A DNA stretch of 64,000 bases, from contig NZ_FOUK01000002.1 in NCBI RefSeq assembly GCF_900114845.1, positions 434,001 through 498,000 of the forward strand. Reading direction: 5' to 3'. The notes under the pieces are model-generated. The model was given only the letters and a program-made list of their open reading frames with translations. It did no database searches and was not told where the DNA came from. Position 1 is the stretch's first letter, and each line of letters starts with the position of its first letter. Below, piece after piece: positions 39,694-48,324 of the stretch. The position numbers and the translations under genes were made by a program. This DNA is from Pimelobacter simplex (GTDB lineage: Bacteria; Actinomycetota; Actinomycetes; Propionibacteriales; Nocardioidaceae).

Positions 39694-40835
39694 CGCTCCA
39701 CGATCCGGTGCACGAGCCCGGCCGGGAGCAGCTCCTTGACCCGGGCGCGGGCCCGGGCCCGGGCGTCGTCCAGCCGGTCGATCCAGGCGTGCGAGCTCGC
39801 GCGCAGCTCGGCGCGGTGGATCTCCGCGTTGCCGAACTTGGCGTCGGTGCGCCCGCGCAGCCAGTCGAAGGTGACCACCTCGGGGTCGTCGATGGCGCGC
39901 TGGACCGCCGCCATCTCGCAGACGATGCCGCCGCGGTAGCGCATCCAGTCCTGGGCGACCCGGCCGTCGAACAGCCGGGAGACCGGGCCGTCACGCAGGG
40001 TCGTGGTGAAGCCCAGCACCTCGTCGCCGACGACGAGCAGGTCGACCACGGCCCGGCCCCGGGCCATCGCGTCGCGCACGACCTCCTCGTGGAAGGCGCG
40101 GGTGCCGTCGTCGTCGAGGTGGCTGCGCCGCCCGCTGCCGTGGTCGCGTCCACGGCGGACCTCGACCAGGCGCGGCAGCCACCGCTCCAGCGCCTCAGGG
40201 TCGTCGACGACGAGCCGCTCGGCGTGGTGCCCGTCGGCGGCCAGCCGGTTGAGGTCGGTGTTGATCTTGCGCCGGCGGTGCCGGGTCAGGCGGTAGTCGG
40301 TGCCGGCGCCCTCGATGCGCGGCATCGGCGGTCCCGGGACGACGGCCGCGCCCGGCAGCCGCGCGAGCAGGCCGGCCAGCACGGGGTCCTCGGGCGCCAG
40401 CTGGCTCAGCCGCAGCGACCACCGGCGCTGGCCGCGCAGCCAGGCCACGATCGCGCCGGCGAGCAGGTCGGCGGCCTCAGGGTCGTCGTGGAACAGCTCG
40501 GCGTAGTCGTTGAGCTCGCCGCCCAGCACCTCGACCCGCAGCACGCCGGTCCGGCGCCGCACGACGAGCGGGGCGAGCGCGACCACGCGCCCCGGGCTCG
40601 CCGTGCTCCCCGGGCTTCCCGGCTCGCGGAGCACGATCGTCACCGGCTCGCCCGGCAGGTGCCGGGCCGCGGCGGCGAGCCACCCGGCTCCGGTGCTGAA
40701 GGCGCTGCTGCGCCCCTCGACGTACGGCGCGAGGTCGGCGAGAGCGGCGCGCGCGGCCGCTCCGTGGGCGACCTCGGTGAGCACGGTGGCGACGGTGGTA
40801 CGCGGGGGCATGTCCCTCTGGTGCACCGGGCTCAC
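39690..40835 (-). CDS. FemAB/GNAT-like acyl transferase (BioF2-like)
   Basis: The 381-residue product has a double-GNAT layout: an N-terminal half (SAFSTGAGWLAAAARHLPGEPVTIVLRE) and a C-terminal half (RHRRRKINTDLNRLAADGH, AFHEEVVRDAMARGRAVVDLLVVGDEVLGFTTTL, YRGGIVCEMAAVQRAI, VTFDWLRGRTDAKF). This is typical of GNAT/BioF2-like proteins in exopolysaccharide loci, which probably acylate or aminoacylate a sugar or lipid intermediate. Donor and acceptor are not visible. The GTG at 40835 overlaps the galE stop (GTGA), and its own stop overlaps the flippase ATG. Confidence 0.82.
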   Translation of the reverse strand: MSPVHQRDMPPRTTVATVLTEVAHGAAARAALADLAPYVEGRSSAFSTGAGWLAAAARHLPGEPVTIVLREPGSPGSTASPGRVVALAPLVVRRRTGVLRVEVLGGELNDYAELFHDDPEAADLLAGAIVAWLRGQRRWSLRLSQLAPEDPVLAGLLARLPGAAVVPGPPMPRIEGAGTDYRLTRHRRRKINTDLNRLAADGHHAERLVVDDPEALERWLPRLVEVRRGRDHGSGRRSHLDDDGTRAFHEEVVRDAMARGRAVVDLLVVGDEVLGFTTTLRDGPVSRLFDGRVAQDWMRYRGGIVCEMAAVQRAIDDPEVVTFDWLRGRTDAKFGNAEIHRAELRASSHAWIDRLDDARARARARVKELLPAGLVHRIVER

Positions 40836-41848
40836 CTGCTTGATCCCACGAGCGCCGGATTCTCGAGAAGGGCCGGGCGCCGCTCGAGCCAGGCCAGGAG
40901 GTCGGCGATGCCGGTGGCGAGGTCGCGCTCGGCGTGCCAGCCGAGCAGGTACGCGGCGCGCTCGGTCCGGGCGAAGGTGCCGGCGGTGTCGCCGGGCCGG
41001 CGCGGCGCCGCGACGACGGGGACCGGGCGGCCGGTCACCGCGGCGAAGGTGGCGACCAGCTCGTGCACCGTCGTCCCGCGCCCGGTCCCGAGGTTGATCG
41101 CCTGGGACCGCCGGCCGTCCAGCGCCCGCTCGAAGCCCTCGACGGCGGCGACGTGGGCGCGCGCGAGGTCCCAGACGTGGACGTAGTCGCGCAGCGCGCT
41201 GCCGTCCCGCGTGGGGTAGTCGGTGCCCCGCACGGGGAAGCTCGCCCCGGTCCGGAGGCTCTCGGCGAGCACGCCGAGGACGTGCCCGGGGCGCGGCTGC
41301 TGGGGACCGGTGCGCAGCTGCGGGTCGGCGCCCACCGGGTTGAAGTAGCGCAGCGAGAGCACGCGCAGCCGGGTCGCCGCGGCGAGGTCGGCGAGCATCA
41401 GCTCGGCGACGGCCTTGGTCCGCGCGTAGGGGCTGGCGGGCGCCCAGGGCGCGTCCTCGTCGACGCCCGCGGCGCCGGCCGGACCGTAGACCGACGCCGA
41501 GCCGCTGAGCACGAGGTCGCGCACCCCGGCCTCGGCGAGGGTCTGGGCGAGCTCGAGGGTGCCGGTCACGTTGGTCCGGTAGTAGTCGGCGGGCCGGGCG
41601 ACCGACTCGGGGACCGCGACCCGGGCCGCGCAGTGCACGGCCGTGCGCAGGCCCGGGTGCTCTGCCACGATCCGGCGCACCAGGCCCGCGTCGGCGATGT
41701 CGCCGCGGTAGAAGCGCCGGCCCCGGACGAACTCCGCCCGCCCGGTCGAGAGGTCGTCGAGGACGACGGGCCGGTGCCCGGCGTCCGCGAGCGCGGAGGC
41801 GACGGTGCTGCCGATGTAGCCGGCCCCGCCGGTGACGAGGACGTCCAT
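40832..41848 (-). CDS. galE: UDP-glucose 4-epimerase
   Basis: This 338-residue short-chain dehydrogenase/reductase has an NAD-binding TGGAGYIGSTV at the N-terminus, DDLSTG for the nucleotide ribose, SGSASVYG, the catalytic Tyr-x3-Lys in SPYARTKAVAE, and RYFNPVGADP. It interconverts UDP-glucose and UDP-galactose, supplying a precursor to the glycosyltransferases of this locus. A single base separates its ATG from the upstream stop, and its stop overlaps the next start. A role with another UDP-hexose is possible. Confidence 0.93.
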   Translation of the reverse strand: MDVLVTGGAGYIGSTVASALADAGHRPVVLDDLSTGRAEFVRGRRFYRGDIADAGLVRRIVAEHPGLRTAVHCAARVAVPESVARPADYYRTNVTGTLELAQTLAEAGVRDLVLSGSASVYGPAGAAGVDEDAPWAPASPYARTKAVAELMLADLAAATRLRVLSLRYFNPVGADPQLRTGPQQPRPGHVLGVLAESLRTGASFPVRGTDYPTRDGSALRDYVHVWDLARAHVAAVEGFERALDGRRSQAINLGTGRGTTVHELVATFAAVTGRPVPVVAAPRRPGDTAGTFARTERAAYLLGWHAERDLATGIADLLAWLERRPALLENPALVGSSR

Positions 41849-41849
41849 G

Positions 41850-42674
41850 TCAGCACCGCCCCGGGACGCCGGGCGGCACGCCCTGCGGGATCGCCTGGGC
41901 GAGCACCCGGCCCAGCCGCAGGTCGCGGGGCACCGCGTGGAACAGGCGCAGCCGGACGGTGCCCGGCCGGCCGGACGCGAAGCAGTAGAAGCGCCCCGAC
42001 ACCACCTGGACCACGCGGCCGTCGGCGTCGACCAGCAGGGCCTGCGCGGCGACGTAGCCGCTGAGGTCGCCCTCCGCGGTGAGCCGCGCGGTGACCACGG
42101 TGTCGTCCGGCAGGTGCCGCAGCCGGGCGTCGCGCACCCGCACCGCGGGCACGGCGCCGTCGCCGGTGCGCAGGTCGCGCGCGACCGGACGGGCCTCGAC
42201 CTCGGCGACGTCTCGCAGCGGCGAGCGCAGCTCGGCGAACAGCCCGAACTCCGCGCCCGGGGCGAGCCCGACCACCGTGCAGCAGACGTCGTCGGGCGTG
42301 CCGCTCGTGCTGAGGACGGCCGCGCCGGAGCGGTCCCGCGCGGTGAGCAGCACCCGGGCCCGCTCGATGACCTCGTCGGTGTCGTTGCGCACGACGACCG
42401 CGAGCTGTCCGCCCTCCTGGCCCCACGAGACGACCGTCAGCCCCGAGGCGTCGGGGGCCGTCGGCGACGGAGACGACGAGGGCGATGCGGGCGGTGGGCT
42501 CGCGTCGCTCGGCGCGGGGCTGCTCGGGACCGGGTCCGGGGCCGGGTCCGGGTCGTCCGCGCCGCGGTCGACGCCGTACATCAGCAGGAAGCCGCCGATC
42601 AGTCCGGCCAGCACGCACCCGATGCCGGCGAACAGCGGCCAGCGCGGGCCGCGCTTCTCGCTCCAGGGGCTCAT
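41850..42674 (-). CDS. membrane-anchored extracytoplasmic protein of polysaccharide locus
   Basis: The 274-residue product has a short basic cytoplasmic tail, one membrane segment (WPLFAGIGCVLAGLIGGFLLMYGV), a Pro/Ser/Asp linker of about 40 residues, then a beta-rich domain (LTVVSWGQEGGQLAVVVRNDTDEVIERARVLLTARD) reminiscent of FxLYD-type Ig-like folds. Adjacent cysteines occur in DVCCTVVGL, with one more near the end (GRFYCFASG). I do not recognise a family. It overlaps the glycosyltransferase upstream (ATGA). It is probably an envelope-facing accessory of the secretion machinery. Confidence 0.7.
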   Translation of the reverse strand: MSPWSEKRGPRWPLFAGIGCVLAGLIGGFLLMYGVDRGADDPDPAPDPVPSSPAPSDASPPPASPSSSPSPTAPDASGLTVVSWGQEGGQLAVVVRNDTDEVIERARVLLTARDRSGAAVLSTSGTPDDVCCTVVGLAPGAEFGLFAELRSPLRDVAEVEARPVARDLRTGDGAVPAVRVRDARLRHLPDDTVVTARLTAEGDLSGYVAAQALLVDADGRVVQVVSGRFYCFASGRPGTVRLRLFHAVPRDLRLGRVLAQAIPQGVPPGVPGRC

Positions 42675-43762
42675 TGCGTTCCTTCCGTCGTCAGGGCACT
42701 GCGGGGGGCCTCGCCGGCCAGGCGGGCGTAGATCTGCCGGTACTGCGCGAGCATCCGCTCGGGGCCGAACCGGCGCGCGGCGACCTCGCGGCCGCGCTCG
42801 GCGAGCGCGTGGCGCACGGCGGGCGTGCCGGCGACCTGGTCGAGGGCCTCGACCAGGGCGGGCACCGAGCCGGGCCGGACGATCCGGACCGCGCCGGCGA
42901 AGTGGTCGACCACCCCCGGCACGCCCGAGGCGACCACGGGGACGCCCGCCCCGATCGCCTCGAGCACCGAGATCGGCAGGCCCTCCCAGTCGGTGGGCAG
43001 GACGGCGAAGTCCGCCGCGGCCAGCAGCCGCGGGACGTCGGTCCGCTCCCCCAGGAAGCGCACCCGGTCGGTCAGCCCGAGCATGCCGCTGCGCGCGGTG
43101 AGGTGCGCCCGGTGCGGGCCGTCGCCGGCCAGGAGCAGGACGGCGGGCTGCGGCAGCCGGGACCAGGCCTCGAGCAGGAGGTCGTGCCGCTTCTGGTCGA
43201 CCATCCGGGCCAGGCAGACGCCGACGACGGCGTCCGGGGCCAGGCCGAGCTCGCGGCGGGCGCGCTCGCGCGGGTAGTCCGGGAGCGGCTCGATGGTGTT
43301 GGCGACGACGTCGATCCGCGCCGCCGGGTAGCCGTGCCGCTCGAGCTGGACGGCCAGGTGCGGCGCGACGACCACGACCCGGTCGCTGGTCTTCTCGAGG
43401 AGGCTGGCGGCCCGCCCGACCTCGGCCTCGCTGACGCCGTGCAGCGTCGTGACGATCGGAGCGCGACGGCCGAAGGCCAGCCGGGCGAGCGTCGCGGGCT
43501 TCGGGTTGTGGGCGTGGACCAGGTCCGGGGGCGCGAGGGTGCGCAGCCGGCGCAGCGAGCTGGCGAGGTCGGTCAGCCGGCGGCCGACCAGGCGCAGCGG
43601 CAGGTGGTCGACCCCGGCGGCCTCCAGCTCGGCGACCCGGAAGCCGGGCGTGCTGGCGACCCGGACCTCGTGCCCGTCGGCGGCGGCGGCGAGCGCGAGG
43701 CGCACGGCCACCACCTCGGCGCCCCCGACGCCGAGCTCGGAGATGATGGTCAACAGCCTCAT
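42671..43762 (-). CDS. GT4-type glycosyltransferase
   Basis: The 363-residue product has the GT-B fold. The N-terminal acceptor domain begins MRLLTIISELGVGGAEVVAVRLA with the GGAE motif; VHAHNPKPATLARLAF and VTTLHGVSEAEV follow. The C-terminal donor domain has RMVDQKRHDLLLEAWSRLP, LLLAGDGPHRAHL, VRFLGERTDVPRLLAAADFAVLPTDWEGLPISVLEAIGAGVPVVAS with the EX7E motif. It is a retaining enzyme using a nucleotide-sugar, acting at the cytoplasmic face. Donor and acceptor unknown. The ATG overlaps the next upstream stop by 4 bases. Confidence 0.92.
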   Translation of the reverse strand: MRLLTIISELGVGGAEVVAVRLALAAAADGHEVRVASTPGFRVAELEAAGVDHLPLRLVGRRLTDLASSLRRLRTLAPPDLVHAHNPKPATLARLAFGRRAPIVTTLHGVSEAEVGRAASLLEKTSDRVVVVAPHLAVQLERHGYPAARIDVVANTIEPLPDYPRERARRELGLAPDAVVGVCLARMVDQKRHDLLLEAWSRLPQPAVLLLAGDGPHRAHLTARSGMLGLTDRVRFLGERTDVPRLLAAADFAVLPTDWEGLPISVLEAIGAGVPVVASGVPGVVDHFAGAVRIVRPGSVPALVEALDQVAGTPAVRHALAERGREVAARRFGPERMLAQYRQIYARLAGEAPRSALTTEGTQ

Positions 43763-44874
43763 CCGGCCACTCCTTCGTAGATCGGGACCAGGGCGGCCAC
43801 GGTGTGGTCGATCCGGTGGTGGCCGGCGACACGGGCCCGGGCCGCGGTGCCCAGCGCCCGCCGGCGCGGGGCGTCGGCGACGAGCGCGCCGAGGGCCGCG
43901 ACCCACTGCTCGTCGTCGCCGGGGCGCACGAGGAGGCCGTCGACGCCGTCGCGCACCACCTCGGGGACGCCGCCGACGCTGGTCGCGACGGGGGGCACCC
44001 CGCAGGCCATCGCCTGGAGCAGCGCCATCGGCGAGGCCTCGGCCGCCGACGACAGGACGAACAGGTCGGCATCGCGCAGGACCGGCGCCGGGTCGGGGAG
44101 GTAGCCCGCGAGCCGGACCCGGTCGCCGGTGCCGGTGGCCGCGACGGCCGCCTCCACCCGGGCGCGCTCGGGGCCGTCGCCGACCAGCACGAGCTCGAGG
44201 TCCGGCACCCGGGCGGTCGCCCGGACCAGGTCGTCGACCCGCTTGACCGGCTGCAGGAGGCCGACCCACACCGCCCGCACCCGGCCGGAGGCCGGGACGG
44301 TCCGGGGCGCCGGCGCGGCGTCGAGCCAGGACCCCGCCACCCCGTTGGGGACGACGTGCACCCGCTCGGCCGGCGCCCCGACCTGCTCGCGGGCGTAGCG
44401 CGCCAGCGCGGCGCAGGGCGTGGCCACCGCGGTCCGGGGCCGGGACGCCAGGACGCGCTCGGCCCACAGGTAGGCCGCCCGGTCGCCCCGGCGCGGTGCG
44501 GTCACGGCGAGGTTGCCCGGCACGAGGGGCGCCAGCGAGTCCGGGACGCCGTGCAGCGTGTAGACCGTCGGCACGGCCGCACGGCCGGCGAGCAGCCGGC
44601 CGACGAGCCCGGCCCGCCGGTCCTGGAGGTGGACGACGTCCGGGGCGATGGTGCGCAGGGTGCGGGCGATCGCGCGGGCACCGCGCAGGTCGCGCTTGCC
44701 GCCCATCGCGGCCGGGTGGACGCGCACCCCGAGGCCCGACGCCCGGTCGAGCACCGCGCCGGGCGGCCCGACCAGGTGGCTCTCGTGCCCGCGCCGGGCG
44801 AGCTCGGCGGCGACGTCGACGGCGTGGTCGACCGGTCCCCCGCGTTCCTGGGTGATCAGCTGGACGACGCGCAC
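43759..44874 (-). CDS. GT4-type glycosyltransferase
   Basis: The GTG at 44874 has a strong GGGAGGAGG site and gives 371 residues. The GT-B fold shows RVVQLITQERGGPVDHAVDVAAELARRGH, VHLQDRRAGLVGRLLAG, TLHGVPDSL, and the donor half WVGLLQPVKRVDDLVRATARV, LVLVGDGPERARV, VRLAGYLPDPAPVLRDADLFVLSSAAEASPMALLQAMACGVPPVATSVGG. A much longer open frame upstream is a shadow of the next gene and not part of this protein. It extends the lipid-linked sugar chain; its sugar is unknown. Confidence 0.92.
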   Translation of the reverse strand: MRVVQLITQERGGPVDHAVDVAAELARRGHESHLVGPPGAVLDRASGLGVRVHPAAMGGKRDLRGARAIARTLRTIAPDVVHLQDRRAGLVGRLLAGRAAVPTVYTLHGVPDSLAPLVPGNLAVTAPRRGDRAAYLWAERVLASRPRTAVATPCAALARYAREQVGAPAERVHVVPNGVAGSWLDAAPAPRTVPASGRVRAVWVGLLQPVKRVDDLVRATARVPDLELVLVGDGPERARVEAAVAATGTGDRVRLAGYLPDPAPVLRDADLFVLSSAAEASPMALLQAMACGVPPVATSVGGVPEVVRDGVDGLLVRPGDDEQWVAALGALVADAPRRRALGTAARARVAGHHRIDHTVAALVPIYEGVAG

Positions 44875-47678
44875 GGGCGCACCTCCTCCCGGGCCGCGGC
44901 GCCGAGCGCCGTGCCGAGCGCGACGAGCAGCCACACCGGCAGGTAGAACTGCTCGCTGAGGAAGCAGGCGGCGGTGAGGGTGCCGGCGAACGCGACGACC
45001 ACGGCGTCCGCGACCGGGCGCAGCGCGGGACGACGGCGGGCGCGGAGGGCGCCGCGGACGCCGTACCCGAGGGCGGCGAGGAAGGCGGCGAGCGCGGGCA
45101 GGCCGAGCTCGGCGCCGACGTCGAGGTACATCTGGTGCGCGACGCTCTGGCGCACGACCGGCACGTCGGCGGGGAGGTAGTACGAGGCCGACGCGGCGAA
45201 CCCGCCGGGGCCCTGGCCGAGCAGCGGGTGGTGGGCGGTCATCTCGGCGGCGACCGTCCAGGTGGCGAACCGCTGGTCGACGTTCTGGGCGGCGACGTGG
45301 CGCTTCTCGCCGAGGCTGCGGTCGACGGTGTCGGCGTGCGTGGCCCAGAGCGCGACGAGCGCGGTCCCGGCCGCGGCGGCGACGGCCAGCGCGGTGACCG
45401 GACGGACCGCGCCGATCGCCAGGGCGACGGCCACCATCGCGACCAGGCCGATGAGCGCCCCGCGCGAGAGCGTCGCGAGGGCGGCGAGGACGAGGACCGC
45501 CGCGCACACCGCGAGCAGGGGCGTCAGCAGCCGCGGCCGACGGGGCCGCACGAGCACGAAGGGCAGCGCCGCGACGAGGAAGAACGCGAGGTCGTTGGCG
45601 TCGGCGAGCGGACCCGCCGCGCGCCCGCCGTCGCGGAGGAAACCGATCAGCGCGACGAGTCCCGCCGCGCTGCACGACAGCGCGAAGGCGGTCGCCAGGC
45701 GCCGGACCGCCGCGGCCGGGTCGGGCCGCCCGCGGGCGATCGTGTCGACGAGCACCACGACCACGACGAGGTACGACGCATAGGTCAGCGCGTGCGCGCC
45801 GCCGGTCGCGAGGTCGCCCCCCGCTGCCACGAACGAGGCGAGCAGCAGGACGCCGAGGCAGCCGAGCGCGGCGACGGCCGGCTCGCGCAGGGTGCGGCGG
45901 CCGGGCTCGGCCACGAGCCGGACCACCCAGGCCAGGAGCAGCACCGCGCCGGTCGCCTTCACCGCGGCCGGGTGCACCTCGCGGGCCAGGTCGCCGAACG
46001 GCTCGACCACGACATAGGCGATCGCCGCCCACTCGACCCGGCAGACCGCGACGGCCAGCGCGAGGACGACGACGATCCCGAGCAGCAGCGCGACCGGCTC
46101 CGTCACCGCGAGGTGGCCGCCGCCGGCGACGACCGCGGCGAGCGGGAGCAGGAGGAGCCAGCCGGGCCGGACGCGCGCCCGCGCACGCCCGGAGGTCCGG
46201 GGCCGGCCGAGGAGCAGGAGGGTCCCGGCGTAGGCGGCGAGCGCGCACGTGCCCACCACGCCGAGCCGGACGAACGAGACCGCGGGCCCCGGCAGCAGCC
46301 GGTCGGCGACGACGGCGACCGCGGCGAGCGCGACCGCCGCGACCGCGACCGGCACCAGCCTCCGGCCCGCGCGGCGCAGCGCGGCACCGTCGAGGCCGGG
46401 CACCCCGCGCCGGGCCAGGACGACGGCCGCGGCGAGCGTCAGCAGCCCCGCCGCGACCTGCGCGACGGCGACGGCGGTGACCCCGCGGTCGACGACGAGG
46501 AGCAGCAGCGCGACGAGCGCGACGAGGTGGAGCGCGGTGATCCGGAGCAGGTCCGGGGTCCGGCCGACCGCCTTGAGCGCGGCGAGCAGCGGCTCCAGCG
46601 CGCTGAGCAGGAGCCCGTAGCCGGCCAGCCAGCGCAGCGCCGGGACCGCGGGCGCCCACTGCTCGCCGAGCAGAGTCAGCTGGGGCGCGAGGACCAGCAT
46701 CCCGGCGTACAGCGGGACGACGAGGACGTGCACCCGGACGGCCGCATCGACCGTCGCGGCGCCGATCGCGGGACCGCGCAGGCGGCACAGGTGCGCGAAC
46801 ACCGCCCCGCCGATGACCAGGGCGATGAGGAGGTACGGCATGAAGGCGAGCCGGAAGGCGATCGAGTAGGTCCCCACGTCGGCGCTGCCGAGCCGGTGCG
46901 CGACGAGCAGGTAGTCCACGTTGAGCACGAGCAGCGAGAGCACGCTCCCGGCGGCGAGGCTGCGGCCGAAGGCCAGCAGGGCGACGGCGTCCGGGCGCGC
47001 CCAGCCCGGGCGGACCGGCGGGCGCACCACCCAGAAGACGACGAGGGTCACGGCCGCCAGCGCGACCTGGCCGTGGACGAGGGCGTAGGCGCCCTGCCCG
47101 GCGGCGAGCGCGGCCACGGTGACGAGCGCGCCCACCACGTTGCCGGCGACGTCAGGCAGCACCCGGCGCCGGAAGTCCAGGGAGCGGCGGAGCAGCTCGC
47201 CGCTGACCCCCGCGGCGGCCACCAGGGGCGCGCAGAGCACCACCCCGCGCAGCACGCCGGTGCCCTCCTCGCCCACGCGGAGGACGTCCGCCAACACCGG
47301 CGCCGCCACCCAGACCACGGCGACCAGGACCGCGGAGGTGGCCAGCGCGAGGGTCAGCGCGGTGCGCGCGGCCCGCTCGGCGTCCCCGCGCAGGTGGACG
47401 AGGGCGGTGCTCGTGCCGAGGTCGGCGAGCACCGTGACCACGTTGAGCACGACGGCGGCCAGGGCGATGAGGCCCATCGCACCGGGGTCCAGCACCGCGG
47501 CGAACACCAGCAGGACGAGCGTCTGCGCGGTCTTCGCCGTCACCGCCCCGACCGCGAGCCACCCGGCCCCACCGGTCACCGGCGGCGCGGGGGTGGGTCG
47601 CACCGGCACGGCGGCGCGGGCCGGGCGCTCGGGGGCGCGCTCGGTGCGCTCGGAGCGCTCGGGGACGAGGACGGACAT
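44856..47678 (-). CDS. fused flippase and O-antigen ligase/polymerase
   Basis: The 940-residue product joins two membrane enzymes. Residues about 40-460 form a polysaccharide flippase (GAGWLAVGAVTAKTAQTLVLLVFAAVLDPGAMGLIALAAVV, LDFRRRVLPDVAGNVVGALV, VDYLLVAHRLGSADVGTYSIAFRLAFMPY). Residues about 500-940 form a Wzy/WaaL-type domain with many helices, the SRGALIGLVAMV segment, and the ligase loop motif TAHHPLLGQGPGGFAASASYYLP followed by HQMYLDVGAELGLPAL. I see no stop or frameshift between them. Such a protein could couple export to polymerisation. The start is ATG 47678; the stop overlaps the next glycosyltransferase by 19 bp. Separate Wzx and Wzy genes also exist here. Confidence 0.88.
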   Translation of the reverse strand: MSVLVPERSERTERAPERPARAAVPVRPTPAPPVTGGAGWLAVGAVTAKTAQTLVLLVFAAVLDPGAMGLIALAAVVLNVVTVLADLGTSTALVHLRGDAERAARTALTLALATSAVLVAVVWVAAPVLADVLRVGEEGTGVLRGVVLCAPLVAAAGVSGELLRRSLDFRRRVLPDVAGNVVGALVTVAALAAGQGAYALVHGQVALAAVTLVVFWVVRPPVRPGWARPDAVALLAFGRSLAAGSVLSLLVLNVDYLLVAHRLGSADVGTYSIAFRLAFMPYLLIALVIGGAVFAHLCRLRGPAIGAATVDAAVRVHVLVVPLYAGMLVLAPQLTLLGEQWAPAVPALRWLAGYGLLLSALEPLLAALKAVGRTPDLLRITALHLVALVALLLLVVDRGVTAVAVAQVAAGLLTLAAAVVLARRGVPGLDGAALRRAGRRLVPVAVAAVALAAVAVVADRLLPGPAVSFVRLGVVGTCALAAYAGTLLLLGRPRTSGRARARVRPGWLLLLPLAAVVAGGGHLAVTEPVALLLGIVVVLALAVAVCRVEWAAIAYVVVEPFGDLAREVHPAAVKATGAVLLLAWVVRLVAEPGRRTLREPAVAALGCLGVLLLASFVAAGGDLATGGAHALTYASYLVVVVVLVDTIARGRPDPAAAVRRLATAFALSCSAAGLVALIGFLRDGGRAAGPLADANDLAFFLVAALPFVLVRPRRPRLLTPLLAVCAAVLVLAALATLSRGALIGLVAMVAVALAIGAVRPVTALAVAAAAGTALVALWATHADTVDRSLGEKRHVAAQNVDQRFATWTVAAEMTAHHPLLGQGPGGFAASASYYLPADVPVVRQSVAHQMYLDVGAELGLPALAAFLAALGYGVRGALRARRRPALRPVADAVVVAFAGTLTAACFLSEQFYLPVWLLVALGTALGAAAREEVRPCASSS

Positions 47679-47683
47679 CGGGC

Positions 47684-48319
47684 TCAGGCCTCCGGGCGCC
47701 GGCCGTCGGCGAGGACCCGCTCCAGCGCGGCGCAGCGGTCCCGCAGGGCGCCCAGCAGGTCGGCGAGCTGGCCGGTCGCGGTGGCGAGCACCTCGTGCAG
47801 GGCGGCGCCGGCGCCGAGCGCCTCCTCGAGCTCGGCGCGGGCCTCGGCCCGGGCGCGCTCGGCGGCGAGCTCGCCGGCCGCGGACTCCTCCGCGATCCGG
47901 CGCCGGGCCGCGCGCTCGGCGTCCGGGACGGCGGTGCGCCGCGCCTCGGCGCGCAGGTTGGCGGCGGTCTCCTCGGCCTGGGCGGTGAGCTCGCCGGTGA
48001 GCTGGTCGACCCGGTCGCTCCAGGTGCGGCCCCAGGCCTCGACGTCCGCGGAGATCCGGCGGGCGTCGGCCTCGGCGGCGGCCCGGATCCGGGCGGCGAC
48101 CTCGGCCGCCTCCTGGACCACGGACGCGCCCTGGGCGGACGCCTCGGCGTGCTCGCGACGGGCCAGGGCGAGCAGCTCGTCCGCCTGGTGCCGGGCGTCC
48201 TCGGTCGCGGAGCGCGGGGCGACCGGGCCCGCGAGCAGGTCGTCGATCCCGGCCCACCCCTCGCGGCGTACGGGGCGCTCGGGGCGCTCGGGTCGCTCGG
48301 GTCGCTGGCGTGGGAACAT
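47684..48319 (-). CDS. coiled-coil protein of polysaccharide locus (A)
   Basis: The 211-residue product starts MFPRQRPERPERPERPVRRE and continues as an almost unbroken Ala/Glu/Arg-rich helix (ADELLALARREHAEASAQG, AARIRAAAEADARRISADVEAW, LRAEARRTAVPDAERAARRRIAEE) up to about residue 210. No membrane segment or signal is present, so it is cytoplasmic. It resembles DivIVA-like or ATP-synthase-b-like coiled coils only in general pattern. Two similar proteins lie in the same locus. It starts 5 bp after the glycoside hydrolase stop and ends 5 bp before the fusion gene. Confidence 0.78.
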   Translation of the reverse strand: MFPRQRPERPERPERPVRREGWAGIDDLLAGPVAPRSATEDARHQADELLALARREHAEASAQGASVVQEAAEVAARIRAAAEADARRISADVEAWGRTWSDRVDQLTGELTAQAEETAANLRAEARRTAVPDAERAARRRIAEESAAGELAAERARAEARAELEEALGAGAALHEVLATATGQLADLLGALRDRCAALERVLADGRRPEA

Positions 48320-48324
48320 CGGGC

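Noticed and set aside
44875..46788. Upstream extension of the glycosyltransferase at 43759-44874 to about 1009 codons
   Set aside because: The added part is Arg/Pro/Ala-rich shadow of the fusion gene; the GTG at 44874 has a strong ribosome-binding site and starts the conserved domain.
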